The notes below the pieces were generated by a model, which saw only the letters and a program-made list of their open reading frames with translations, was not told the origin of the DNA and did not search any database. A program made the translations under genes and the position numbers. Shown piece by piece: positions 43,340 to 54,115 of a stretch of 64,000 nucleotides of DNA (positions within the stretch are counted from its first letter, which is position 1; each line of letters opens with the position of its first letter). Origin of the DNA: Karstenula rhodostoma CBS 690.94 (taxonomy: Eukaryota; Ascomycota; Dothideomycetes; Pleosporales; Didymosphaeriaceae); NCBI GenBank assembly GCA_010093485.1, contig MU001503.1:951132-1015131 (forward strand), written 5' to 3'.

Positions 43340-44490
43340 GCTGGAATGTTTGTCGCCGTGCGACGCGGCCTGGGTCGTTGTACTCGTGAACCCTGAGCGA
43401 GCGGGAAAATAATACTGGGTCGCTCTAGAGCGTCAATCAGCAGTGAGAGTTGCTTTGGGCTGCCAATTTGGGCCCTAAAGCTGTAGTGTACATCTTGTGG
43501 TACGCCGCTGCTGGGTTGTGTTGTTGTTGACAACGGCCCGATTCTCCGCCGTTGGATGGGCAACTTGGGTTTAGTGGTGAATGGTCCCGCCCCACCTCGC
43601 GCTAGACAGCTCATCACCGCCATGCGCCCTCAGATCGACTAGATACCGGTATCAATAACCGAAAGCATCGGAGATACTGTCAATTTGCCTCGGTAAAGCT
43701 CGAAACGGCGATATGGTAAACCTTGTGTTGCAGTCAACGCGTCAAGCAACAGCAAGCGTCTAAAAGCTGTAGTGTGATCAAACCCTAAGGAACAATTCAA
43801 AATGTCCTGTATTATTAAGCCATACGAACAGTGCAGTTGAACGTACCAGACAGTCGGCGGTGTGCTGGTTTTTCTCTTGTAAAAGACCACATTGAGGTCT
43901 GATCACCCCAGCAACGCTACGCACCCATTTTTCCTGGGAGGGTGTCTACAATCATGTGGGGAAATGGTCTTCCAAAGGCGGAACGCAACCTTCAAGCGCA
44001 ATCACGAGGTCCTTGCATTATCCGCTAAGCATGCTTTACTTTAGCAGGACATTTATGGTTTCTGGAGATTCTGTACATATCGTTTACAGACTGGCCCATG
44101 GAAATTTATTTGCTCTGGGAGCAGTTTAAATAGCCGCGTTGACTGCTCAAACGTCGGTGTGTATATGTGGGTAGCCAATGTACCTATGGTCGCATACTGG
44201 CACATAGACAGGCGAACCCACGAGATGTGCATGCAAACCTGCTGGACTGAGATATGTTCCGCTCTCGTAACCGTTCAGTTGTGCTTAGTGGTGTTGCGGA
44301 CCTTCATCGAGGTGACTAGGGGGAGACTGAAGGTATTATGGTTGCAAAGAACCAATAGGAGCAATCTATTTACATGTCGCGGGATCTACAAACAGCTAAT
44401 GGGAAATTAAGCCGGAATCACTCGTATTGTTTTCTTAGCATTGCAGTAACGTCTGCAAAACGTGAAGAATGCACGTGTGGCACTTTAACA
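43340..44490. other. Intergenic, start of the second gene-poor island
   Basis: About 1.15 kb. Left end: promoter of the RDEL-protein gene. The rest is AT-rich and frame-poor. Confidence 0.4.
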
Positions 44491-46354
44491 TCAGCCGTCA
44501 ATGTTGACATCAAATGGCCACAGCTTCCTACCTCGATCTTCGTTCATGTCAGGATCCTCAGATTGAGCCGCGGTCTTCATCCATTCCTCAAAGATTGATT
44601 GATTTGCGTCTTTGGCCGCTTCCCAGGCTTCGGAGGGCACCCAACCGTCGATGTTCGAATTGATAGAACGAACGAGGAACAGTTTGAGACTCTGAAAGGT
44701 TTCGAAATCCTCCCACTCTTTTGCGTGCATAGTAAGCTCCTGCGGAGATGGCTGGTAGGGGCAAGAATTCGGGAGCCCCAGTTCATTCCAATGCTGAGAC
44801 AATTCAGTAAGTTCCTGACGGAGCGCAGCTGCACCATCTCTCCAAGATGTATGGCAGTATCGTATCGGCCTGAGTAGTGTCTCGTCAAGAGCTCGGGCAT
44901 CGTGCAACTTGGGCACCCAACCTTTCAAAGCAACCTCGAAAGTTTGCTCACAGATAGAGATTTCCTTTTCGCATTTTTTGTCGTGTGGGCTCTGCGTCTG
45001 ATTAGGTGACGCTTCCGGTTCATCTTCAAAAAGGGGCATGTCGATTGTACTATCGGCAACCATATCTGGTGTCTCGTTCGCGAAAGAGAACACTGGTTCT
45101 ACCCCAGTGGATTGCCAGTCAATCACAGCAGTTAGGCGGGTAGGGTCGTCATCGGATACGAAAATGTTCCTTTTGTGGAAATCGGGGTGCAGAAGCATTG
45201 GTGCGGAGACGTTCTGAATAGCCGGGCTCTTGATGACCTCTTTCACAACCTGTTCGCTAACTTCTAATAGACGTAGATGGTCTTGGATGGTTCTACCGGA
45301 AAATGTTCCGTCCGCGGGGGCCGTGGATGGTATTCGTGAAAAGCCCGTGTCTATTAGGCCAGAACAATAAGATAATACATCTGCCCCTAGATGTGCGAAA
45401 AAACGTTAACGTCTTGTCCAGGGGGCACATCGATAAAGTTCGATTAACTTACACGGCCCCTGGTTTGGTTTCCTCCGCTCGTAATAGCGAGATTCTCCTG
45501 GTTCCAAGCACCAATATTGGGTCCCGCAATGCGGGCCTATGCAGAATCCATCGGACAAGTCCAGTTTTAACGATGGATTAATTGGTGCATCTGCAAAGTA
45601 CAAGCTTCCGTATGCCGGAAACTTCAATTTTGCCATCTCCTTCACTAATGTGGCTACAGATTTAACGCACAGCATTTGCTGAAGTGTATTCATCGTGTTC
45701 CATTTTTCATGCAGCTGGACCCCTGAGGCATGCTCCATAATAATATACTCAGTGCCAGTGGGATTGGCAGGGTCGTCGTTCCAGTCAAGGACTCTCGGTA
45801 CAGGAACGGAGGTGTGAGCACGAACTAGAAAGGTGGTCAGTTACCTCGTTCTTAATACCAGTATGAGCTTTATGTACTGTAGGCCATAGTCGCTACTTCA
45901 GAATTGGTCATCAATCTTCTAGGGCCGGCGACTCCGAATGGGACTCTTGCCACAACCCTAGCATCATTGTCCATAAGTAAAAGAAAGGCTCTGTTATAGG
46001 AGCCTTCCTTCTTCTCCAGTTTGGCAATTCTATTAGCGCCAGGGCATGCCTAGATTGCCTTTTTGCACAAAGCCGAAAAGTCAAACTCGATATGACGTGC
46101 TTCCCGTTGCAGTTTATCATTTTTGAGCCAGTGTCCACTTGTGTACGTAAATGGATCCAATCCTATATACTATTAGTTCTGTATTACTATGTGATATCGA
46201 GTGCAGAACTGGTGGACTGACTGTGGGGGGATTTAGAGTCTCCCTGCAAAGAGGTAGCCAGCGTGTTTTGGGTCATCGCAGAAGCTGAAATAGCACGCCG
46301 AGTTATCGTAATAGGTAGCGATGTCAGGTAGGAGCGATAGATGTGTTTTAGCAT
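44491..46354 (-). pseudogene. APH/AIM9-like kinase gene with one in-frame TAG
   Basis: Four exons join in frame: 46354-46222, 46162-45878, 45824-45453 and 45386-44491; 561 residues if the stop is ignored. The N-terminus MLKHIYRSYLTSLPITITRR is basic and amphipathic like a mitochondrial presequence. DPFTYTSGHWLKND is the start of the fungal APH-like family. SVPVPRVLDWNDD and TGTEYIIMEHASG are the N-lobe and hinge. HPDFHKRNIFV holds the catalytic HxDxxxxN motif, and AVIDWQST the metal-binding Asp. All splice sites and catalytic residues are intact. The single defect is TAG at 46052-46050 in exon 2 (KKAI-stop-ACPGANRIAK), explainable by one CAG to TAG change at CpA. It could be a young pseudogene, a readthrough site or a sequencing error. 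Relatives act in mitochondria; substrate unknown. Confidence 0.75.
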
Positions 46355-46931
46355 GTTCAAGGAGCAGCATGTGCTAGGTAGCAGAGGGAAAGGATGAAGC
46401 TTCGAAGTCGTCAGAACATTATTTACCGCGCGGGTAAAGCTAGTACTAATCACCGTTAGTTAGGAAGCGCAAAGTGAGAAGCAGCTAAAGGTGCTAGTAA
46501 CTCTCTTGTTTCAGAGTGTCAAGTATTGAAACGAACAATAGTTAGTTCTCATTGTGCCTATTGTGCTTCTTTCCATCCTGGGGCGCTTCATCTGCCGCCG
46601 CCAAAAGCACAGTCCAGTCACGCTAAGACTAGGCCTCTGTACGGAGGCCTTCGCGGCTCCGTTAGCAAGCGACTCTGAGAGACTATATTTTGGCCTCATT
46701 CTGTCAATATCTCTAGGGTCTCACAATAGCACACTCGATATTTAATCAAGTCTGAATTTCTTTCTTGGAGATTAGCTACAACTAGCACACCAACCTCGTA
46801 ATAGAGGGTGCAGCACTGCAACCCGAAAGTAACAAGACATACAGTGCAGTTATAAGCGTGAAAAAATCTTTCGCGCCCAATGTGCTGGCACTTTCATATG
46901 TAAGAAGATCACTGCTGCTGTTTAATAGGTT
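46355..46931. other. AT-rich spacer in the gene-poor island
   Basis: About 580 bases, nothing coding recognised. It must include the promoter of the AIM9-like gene if that gene is still transcribed. Confidence 0.35.
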
Positions 46932-47810
46932 ATGCAACATCTCGAGGTGAAACTAATCCCTCTAGATCATGCAACTCGCTCAGCATGTCCGGAAACAGAT
47001 TCGGAGCCGTGTGTACGCTCCAGACATCGTACGTCCGAAGTGGAAGTGACGTGCGAAGGGCCAGACTGCCGTGCTGAAAAGGTACAACGGTCGACGAAGC
47101 CACACCCGGTGCCTGCATAGACGGTGCTGGACGGCGCGGGCGACGATACGCACTTTTGCGAATTCTTAAGCATATACGCGCAGCTGTTCCTAGGCAGCGT
47201 GACCGACGTGCGGTGGTCGGCATCGACGCCCGCGCAAGGATACCTTGTGAACCCGGGATCGCCAGCATCGCCGTATATCAACCAGGACGTAGAGACGCTA
47301 GACAAGGCCGTCTTCGCGCTGCGTCTCGGACAGATGCTCAACGCATTCCTGAGCCTGTGTGCCGGCGCGTATGCGGTTCCCAACGGCTTGGAGGGGGATA
47401 TTGCGAGCAAAGAGCAGGGCATACTTCAGTTCCAAGCCAACACGTCTTCAACGACGGCCCACGTCGCCACGAGTCGGGCCATCATCACCTGCCACAAGGG
47501 ATGGCTGGTCGCGCTACTAATTGCGTCGTTGGTGCTCCTGGTGGCCAACGTGGCGAGCATCACCCTCCAGGCACACCGTGTAATGCCCGAGCTAGCGCTA
47601 AACTGCTCAGCGCTGCTTCGCGATAGTGCCTATGTTGCTACTGGAACACGCGGAACCCATCTCGACAGCTACGAGCGCTCGCGGCTGATGAAGGATGTAA
47701 AAGTCAAACTAGGCAACGCAGCGGCCGCAGAAAAAGTCGGGATACTTACGGTGGGTGAAATGGGCCATGTGCAGCAGGTAAGACGGAGTGCAAGCAGACT
47801 GTATCAGTAA
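46932..47810 (+). pseudogene. C-terminal fragment of a fungal membrane protein, one in-frame TAG
   Basis: One continuous frame, broken only by TAG at 47118-47120 (HPVPA-stop-TVLDG). It reads VTCEGPDCRAEKVQRSTKPH, then LSIYAQLFLGSVTDVRW, SPYINQDVETLDKAVFALRL, a membrane helix (GWLVALLIASLVLLVANVASI), and a basic tail ending RRSASRLYQ. This order (Cys pair, HP-rich linker, TM helix, RLY end) matches the C-terminal part of a family of large fungal membrane proteins of unknown function. The N-terminal part and any start are missing. The stop could come from TGG by a G to A change, which on the other strand is CpA to TpA. It lies 0.6 kb from the other TAG-bearing gene. Confidence 0.6.
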
Positions 47811-48455
47811 TTAGAGGGCCTTAGTAGAAAGCAGCAGGTACGTTGCGGGCGGTCCCGACAAGGCGCGCGCTAGTCACGTACGAAGCAGGTCGTTGTGGTA
47901 TACTTCTGCTCGCGCGCAGGTGGCAGCTTCTCGTCCTGCATGACTCTTTGTTGGAGAAGAAAATTTTCTTTAGCGAAATTAGTAGGAGACAGTGCTCGCT
48001 GCTAAGGTTGTGCGGTGCGCTAGTGGTGTATGTGCATATCTCGAGCGAAGTGTGTGCAGACACGTATTTAGCGAGTGCACTCAGAAAGAAGCCTAACGTT
48101 AGGTACCTATCGTAAATCTACGATACCTCCATCTGTAAGTTGTATAGATTGCGTTCAGAGGCGATCCGTCATCCGTACACAAACAGCGAACAAGAATGTT
48201 TAAGTCAACAGAAGAGGAAAGAGCGAGCCTGCGCCACAACGTCGCCTGCGGCTATTCATACATACAACCAGTTAGCAGGTGCACAGATCCTTTCATTCTA
48301 AATAGAACATGGTCCCACTCTACTAAATGACGGATTGCGGCGTTTGAAAGTTATATTGCTGTGAAGCGAGTCATTGGATACGAAAAAGAATGTCAATACC
48401 ACCTAACTATGGCTTCTCCCCCCAGAAATATATCCCCAAATGTGCAACCCTAGGC
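47811..48455. other. No gene recognised
   Basis: About 645 bases between two broken genes, with short frames only. Confidence 0.35.
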
Positions 48456-49707
48456 CTACATCCCTAGCCCGCTACGACTGCTCCCTCGATATGCCTGCTT
48501 TTTGTATATGTTTCGACACCAGCGATTTATTTTCCTGATGTGCTCCTTGTTGTCCCAATCGATCTCTGCGTGCAGGATGCCTTTGAACTGCATGTCCTTG
48601 TGCTTGTTGTTCCTGGTATCCTTGCAGAGCACACGTAGGAGGTCAGTGTTGGGTTCGCCCTTCTTAGCCATGATGACATCTCCGACAGGCACAAACGGTG
48701 ATGTAGCAACAGGCTTCGTGTCGCGGCTGGATTTAGACTCCTCCTCAGCCAGTGCTGCTACTACCTCATCGCGGACAGTATTCCAGTCGACCAAATTTGC
48801 CTCCTCCCATGCTTCTCCTCCCTTCTCCAAGATCGCGATCAACGTGTCCACGAGCGCTTTGGCATCATCGCGTTGCGGCAGCACAGGGATCTCTTCCTTT
48901 CCATCATGGAGATTGAATTTTTCGGTGGGTCGGCATACGTGTAATGAAATGGCATCGCTCTCGGTTATGCTGACCTGTACAGCAACGTGTGTCTCCAACC
49001 AGTGTATTTTGCCAACGGTCGAACCTCCACGTCCAGCCTTATTGCGGGTCAGAAACTGTACGCCGAGGGCTTTGTTCCCGTTCCATCCATCGGCCCAGTC
49101 TGCGTTTTCGAGGCTGCACGCGAACTTTCGCCGCATGTCAGTACATGCCATCCACTCGTTCGTCGTCCGAGGCGTCCACGTTGTCTTCACCATGAACAGT
49201 TCTGGTCTGTCTGAACACTTATTCCAACGAAACTGGACTACGTGAGAACCGTTAGATATGGGCAGGTTCCACAGTGACCAGACGCAGTCGATGCCATCAC
49301 TTCCAAGGGATCTCCGCCTTGCAAGCGTAGTTGTTGGCGCTAATAGTTATCATGGGCAATTTATCCACTAGTACTGCGCTGGCGTATTGTATATTCCGCG
49401 ATGATCTCAAATCTTCCAATCGTTGCACGACATCAAACCAGGTAAAGTCGGTGCTCGTTAGAAAGCCATCTTTGAACAGAGTATCGTGTTCCACATTGCC
49501 ACCGGTGGTGCCCACCTACTACTCATCAGCATGTCCGGGTCCATCTGAGCCGCGATCTTGTGCAACCGTGCTGCGTGTTTTCGGCATGCGTTCAAAGTTG
49601 TAGAAATAATCTCTAAAGCTAGCTAGCACTTCCGTTGCTGAGTGCAAAGGAACATGCTGCGGATGCAGCGTTGCATTCTTCATATACCAATCTAACTGTA
49701 CAAACAA
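48456..49707 (-). pseudogene. Frame-broken gene of unknown family
   Basis: The best-preserved part is 49193-48456, 245 codons from MVKTTWTPRTTNEWMAC to SSRSGLGM, hydrophilic with Lys/Asp/Trp-rich patches and no domain I know. Its frame is open further upstream to about 49320 (GSDGIDCVWSLWNLPISNG, then SHVVQFRWNKCSDRPELF), so the true start lies earlier. A second coding-like segment (49515-49297, GNVEHDTLFKDGFLTSTDF..KLPMITISANNY) runs into it in another frame, and a third (49707-49519, DWYMKNATLHPQHVPLHS) ends at tandem TAG codons. No intron I can place repairs the 1-base shift near 49300. Either a decayed gene or one with splice sites I missed. Confidence 0.45.
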
Positions 49708-49829
49708 AAATAGTTTTTCAAACTTCCAGCATCTCCCATCTACGCAACAAACATTCTACCAGACGAAAGGTACGCATGAGGATCGTGGTTTCAGTCTGTT
49801 GTGCAAAGAAAAAAGCAAAAAAGAAGATT

Positions 49830-49913
49830 TGCCCACACCCCGAATTGAACGAGGGATCTTCGCATGCGCTTGAGAAGTACAAGTGCGACGCATTACCACT
49901 GTGCTATGCGGGC
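49830..49913 (-). tRNA. tRNA-Thr (anticodon UGU) with a 12-base intron
   Basis: The minus strand folds as a full cloverleaf. The acceptor GCCCGCA pairs with TGTGGGC plus discriminator A. The D arm has GCA/TGC. The anticodon stem is TCGCA/TGCGA with loop C-T-TGT-A. The T arm is CCTCG/CGGGG with loop TTCAATT. About 12 bases (CTTCTCAAGCGC) sit directly after position 37, the usual place of nuclear tRNA introns. Reading onward on the minus strand, a run of six T follows within about 15 bases, a Pol III terminator. Codon read: ACA. Confidence 0.92.
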
Positions 49914-50355
49914 ATTATCCGACTTGTGATCGGAGTGGTTTTATCTGATGATGAGTGTGCAAAAAATAGAATATATATTCAACTCAAAATGCGAAGCTGA
50001 TTTTGTGGTGTACGTGGAGCTGCGCACGATGTGGGGCAGCCCACCCCCGTTTAGAACTTAGCTTTGTCTGCGCTGGTAGCATTCCATGCCCCTCCTCTAT
50101 TGACCCTTGCCGATGGAGGAGGGGCGTCGAAGATGTGGAAGGTGCCACCGGGCGCGTTATCGCTCCCACAACAATCCATCACTTGTACACTCAACACTTA
50201 TAGACGCCAACACCTTAACGACTTCTCCTTATTAAAATTATATTATGAACTACACGCTGCTGTCTTGCACGCGCCGGAAGCCTACAAGAATATCTAGTAA
50301 CGTTAATGTCCTAAACCGCCAAAGGACTCAGGCACGTTACGTTCCTAAATTGACT

Positions 50356-50401
50356 CGAGTTTACTTAATCTCAGTACTTTATTACCTAGTAAATAAACTC
50401 G
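50356..50401. repeat. Small inverted repeat CGAGTTTA / TAAACTCG
   Basis: Eight-base arms at 50356-50363 and 50394-50401 flank an AT-rich centre. It may be a relic of a small transposon end or chance in AT-rich DNA. Confidence 0.4.
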
Positions 50402-50515
50402 ACAATAATTAAGTTATTTAGTTCGAGATGTCTTGAGATGGAACACTTTATCTTAGAAACCTCGATAAAAATGCCCCTAGGAAAAATGCCGTCGACTTCG
50501 TAGGATTTTCTTAAC

Positions 50516-50551
50516 AAAAAATAAAATAAAATAAAATAAAATAAAATAAAA
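50516..50551. repeat. (ATAAA)n microsatellite
   Basis: About seven perfect ATAAA units. Confidence 0.9.
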
Positions 50552-51142
50552 GATCACACAGGTCCGACCACCTTTACCTTATCCCTACTATGCTACGCAC
50601 CCGAACCTCCTGAGAGGGTGTAAGAGCCATTTGATTGAAGCGTCTGTGTTACTGTTCCTTCGCCCTTGCTGACCAATTACCCTCATTGTAATACACTATC
50701 ATTTTGTCTAACCATTTGCAACGCTTCATTTTGTGTTACTATTGGGCGGCAGTCGCAGTCCACATTTTTGTCTATCACTTTATGGGACACTACTTCGTAG
50801 CTCGTGTCAACAATCAGAAAATCATTACTTGGGTTTGACATTAGCACGTCTGTGCTACAATGCAGGCAAGCCCTCTCTGCCACATTCGTCGATCTATAGC
50901 TGCATCAAGTATAACAGCAGTCTTAACTTCTCCCTCGACTATCTGTCTCATTCAAGGCTAGGAAACAGGCCTGCCTGAGCAAGCTCCCAATTCCAAAGCT
51001 GTGACCACCGGCCCGGACCCACAATGCATACTTCCACCATGATTCCGGTCGCCCAACAACTGGCCACGCAGAGACTGTGAAAAAAATGTGCTAAAATTGG
51101 TCAACCCTCCGCGGCCTCGACATCTTCACTTATGCTGTTCGT

Positions 51143-51706
51143 ATGGTAAACTGTAACTCTTTTCGCAGAAACGACTCCATGGAAGACCTAAAAGTATATA
51201 GAGATGGCGGCTTCGATTCTGTAACCTCGCAAATCGCCCCATCTACGCTTCTACGTCACGCAACAATCGGAAACGAAGTGCAGCCCCTTCTCGACAACCC
51301 CGACGAAGATTCGACTACCACGACACAATACACACCTCCACCATCCGCTGTCCCTGATATCAAAGCTCAGCGCATCGGCTCTTCCACAATGGCATCTGAC
51401 GAGAATACATCGCTTCCGTTTCTACCAAGATCATCTCCAGTCGCTCAACCAGACTTTCAGATCCATCTTTATCGCTGTCACCATCGCCTCCGCTCTTATC
51501 ACATACGTATTCTTACAGATGAATAATGCGGAATATCTCTTTTGGGCCTGGTTTTGGTTCGTCATAGTATGTAAATATTGTCCCGTTATTACAAGAGACA
51601 TCGCTGACTCGTCTAGCTTGTGGTCATTCTGACCCTCACGTATGTGCTGGAATTCTACATTATCAGCGAAAACGATCGAAGGGATAGAATGAGGTCTGCT
51701 GTGTGA
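51143..51706 (+). CDS. Small two-helix membrane protein, copy 1 of a tandem trio
   Basis: Proposed exons 51143-51417, 51461-51566 and 51617-51706; 156 aa (a second ATG at 51179 gives MEDLKVYRDGG). The N-terminal part is hydrophilic and Ser/Thr/Pro-rich (STTTTQYTPPPSAVP). Two membrane helices follow: SIFIAVTIASALITYVFLQM and YLFWAWFWFVIVILVVILTL. The last intron (GTATGT donor, CTGAC branch, TCTAG acceptor) falls inside helix 2, at the same place as in the two downstream genes. The first intron has a weak donor (GTTTCT) but its acceptor CTTTCAG and length (43) restore the frame exactly. The C-terminus EFYIISENDRRDRMRSAV is charged. No known family. Its layout and position make it part of a tandem group. 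Confidence 0.55.
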
Positions 51707-52470
51707 CACTGCGGGTTGACATTACGACTTGTTGATGGGAGCATGACGGATGGAGGAAGTGGGACTGTTTCACAGAACCAGGCCTCAACAATAAGCTAGA
51801 TTTCGCGGTTCCTTCGTTTTGAGACTGCTCAGGATATGCGCAGCTTGTCACATTCTGTCGCATTCGATCGGACTGGGAAGGGGCAATATTGAACAGTGAA
51901 GCCTGGCCACGGGAGCTTATTTGTCGCGCTTCACAACGTGTTCTGTACGTAGCTTTTGATGGGTATTGTAATCAATTTGGAGGGAAATAATGATAAAAAG
52001 ACCGAGTTATCGAGTGTGTGGAGTACAAAAATGATCACAAAATGTGCTGTAATCAATAATAACCAGGAATCCTTCGCCTTCAGTCGGCGTGCCACCGCGC
52101 AAGCGCTGCTTCATAATAATTTTTTCGTTTCGCATATTCCTAGACGCTATGTTTGTGTTGTGTGGAGGTCCTTCGCCAACCGATGGTTGAACACACTCTA
52201 CCAAGAATCCACACCCACAACCACACAATCCTCTCAACACTAAAATCCTCACCAAGTTGCACCCCCGCTGCGCGCCATACATTGAAAAACCCCATCTCTC
52301 TCTCATCTCCAAATTTCTTCCACCACCAAAGCATACTACCATTGTCTACTTCAACTGCAACGCAGTCGCCGACAACCATCACTTACCAACCGCTGGAGCG
52401 CTCAACTAGCTTCACCAGCGCTGAAAGAAGACAAGTCGAGCAACAATCCGAGGAAGGCGACTTCTCCAAC
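51707..52470. other. Spacer and leader between copies 1 and 2
   Basis: About 760 bases. The last 250 are C/T-rich like a transcribed leader. An in-frame ATG at 52183 could start copy 2 earlier, but the composition there argues against it. Confidence 0.4.
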
Positions 52471-52516
52471 ATGACCGCACAATCTCCACCACCTTCTAAC
52501 CACACCGACACAGATA

Positions 52517-52550
<34 letters not shown>

Positions 52551-52884
52551 TCCTTTAAGCTGGCCCACGTCTCCATCTACCATAGCCGAACCTGAGGGCC
52601 AGACCGTCTGCTCCTGCCGTAAAGCCAGGACCTGCGAGGTCGGCTGCGGATACCTCCCCATGACATTCATCATCCTCGCCGTTACCTGCGTTATTAGCCT
52701 ATTCTTGATCGTCGGCAAACTATCCGAGACGGCTCCAGACGCGGCGACATTCATCCTTGTATTGTTTGCGGTGCTTATAATACTTTTTCTTGTAAGTAGA
52801 ATCTCAGTCGTGGGTGACTGGATGAAGTCTAACCCTGAGCAGGGCGCACTGGGTATAGTGGGACTTGCGTGTTTGTTCCCCTAG
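52471..52884 (+). CDS. Small two-helix membrane protein, copy 2 of a tandem trio
   Basis: Exons 52471-52791 and 52843-52884, intron with GTAAGT donor, TCTAACCC branch and GAGCAG acceptor; 120 aa. The start is MTAQSPPPSNHT. A (Thr-Asp)8 run follows, encoded by a six-base tandem repeat. Then come Ser/Thr/Pro, a Cys cluster (VCSCRKARTCEVGCGYL), helix 1 (MTFIILAVTCVISLFLIVG) and helix 2 (ATFILVLFAVLIILFLG, then ALGIVGLACLFP), where the intron interrupts helix 2. The protein ends almost at the end of that helix. Unspliced, the frame stays open to the same stop with 17 extra hydrophilic residues. No named domain. It is paralogous in layout to the genes on either side. Confidence 0.6.
52505..52551 (+). 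repeat. GACACC hexanucleotide repeat encoding Thr-Asp
   Basis: About seven units within the coding sequence of copy 2. A whole number of six-base units keeps the frame, so length changes would alter only the number of Thr-Asp pairs. Confidence 0.9.
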
Positions 52885-53328
52885 AGATAAGAGACGTAGG
52901 GTTCATTCTGCGCCGTTGCAGCGGGAGGGATTCAATGTTCATTTGGGAAACGTCAACGACGATGTATCACCGGTTCGGATCGTTCTTGGTACTTACGAGG
53001 TAAATCAGGATCGCGAGATACTTTGTAGCACTCGCGTGGTCACTTATGTGAACATACTACACAGTTTTCTCTAGTATTTATCACTAAAGCTTACCACTTG
53101 TTGACCGCCCTCAACCACGGATGCGACACCTCCAAACTCCACACCCACGTTGGCTTGTTCAACACAAAGCGTACCAAATAGGCCCACCGAGAACCCTTAC
53201 CCATCTCATATGTCCCTTTCCCTATGACAATACTTTCTAACAGTTCTAACATATGCCCCACGCGATCCTTGCATCTCGAACTGCCACCCTCGCACTACCC
53301 CAGGCACCAAGCCCTAAGACCGCGCATC
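52885..53328. other. Spacer between copies 2 and 3
   Basis: About 440 bases, no gene recognised. An in-frame ATG at 53224 could be an earlier start for copy 3. Confidence 0.4.
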
Positions 53329-53719
53329 ATGCTCTCCCCACGGCCGACGTACACCGAGGCTTCCACCTCTGCCTCCGCCTCTACCTCCCCATCTTCTCAA
53401 CCTAGCACCCCTACCTCCACCGACCTCGAAGCCCAGCACCCGGGTCTCACCCCCCCACACATACCAACATCCTACAACTGCACGCACATCATCGTCAGTA
53501 TCCTCCTTTCCGCCGTAGCCGTCTGTCTCTTCTGGCTCTTCAGCACGACGCTGAAGACAATTCCCGAGATCGCAGTTTTGGTATTCTTGCTGGTCTTGGT
53601 GCTTTTTTATGTAAGTTGAGTCGGATTCTCGATTGGTAGTCTGGTGGAGAGACGGGCTAATGTATTGATAGTTGATGCTCGCCTCGTTTACGACAATCTG
53701 GACTTGGGTGTCGTGTTAG
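53329..53719 (+). CDS. Small two-helix membrane protein, copy 3 of a tandem trio
   Basis: Exons 53329-53610 and 53672-53719, intron with GTAAGT donor, GGCTAATG branch and TGATAG acceptor; 109 aa. The start MLSPRPTYTEAST leads into a Ser/Thr/Ala/Pro-rich tail-like region (SASASTSPSSQPSTPTSTD). Helix 1 is THIIVSILLSAVAVCLFWLF. Helix 2 is IAVLVFLLVLVLFYLMLASF, with the intron inside it exactly as in the neighbouring copies. The protein ends TTIWTWVSC. No signal peptide or known family. The helices and gene structure agree with copies 1 and 2, but residues are poorly conserved, so the group is either old or fast-evolving. Confidence 0.58.
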
Positions 53720-54115
53720 TCGAGTGGTACCTTCAAAACGAGCCATGCTGGCAGTGCGGGAATATATCCAAGGGAAAAAGGCATCGCAAGGTTTTGCAAA
53801 GTAAAGGGACTATCATGATGTATGCAAGATTTCTCATTACTATATACAAGGTCGCTCCCTTCCATCCAGCGCCTTTTTGACATATCAAATCCGTGAATCT
53901 TTTTCATGAAGTCATTAGAAAAGGTATCTCCAAAACAAACGCCCTTGCTGCAAAACCATAAACCGAAAATCCAAAAATCGGGTTTTACTCGAAATCATAA
54001 GAGGAGACTCTATCAGGTACTAGGACATACCTAGTCCACGTCATCCTCATTCAAACTCATCCAGTCATTACCTATAAACCTCTTAGCAAAGGTCTACTTC
54101 CTCAGAAGAAGAGAT
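53720..54115. other. Convergent 3' regions
   Basis: About 400 bases between copy 3 and the HSP104 stop. Nothing recognised. Confidence 0.4.

Larger units (their letters stand above)
49914..51142. other. AT-rich spacer with simple repeats
   Basis: About 1.2 kb. It contains a small inverted repeat and an (ATAAA)n run, listed separately, and no supported gene. The right end must be the promoter of the first small membrane-protein gene. Confidence 0.4.
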
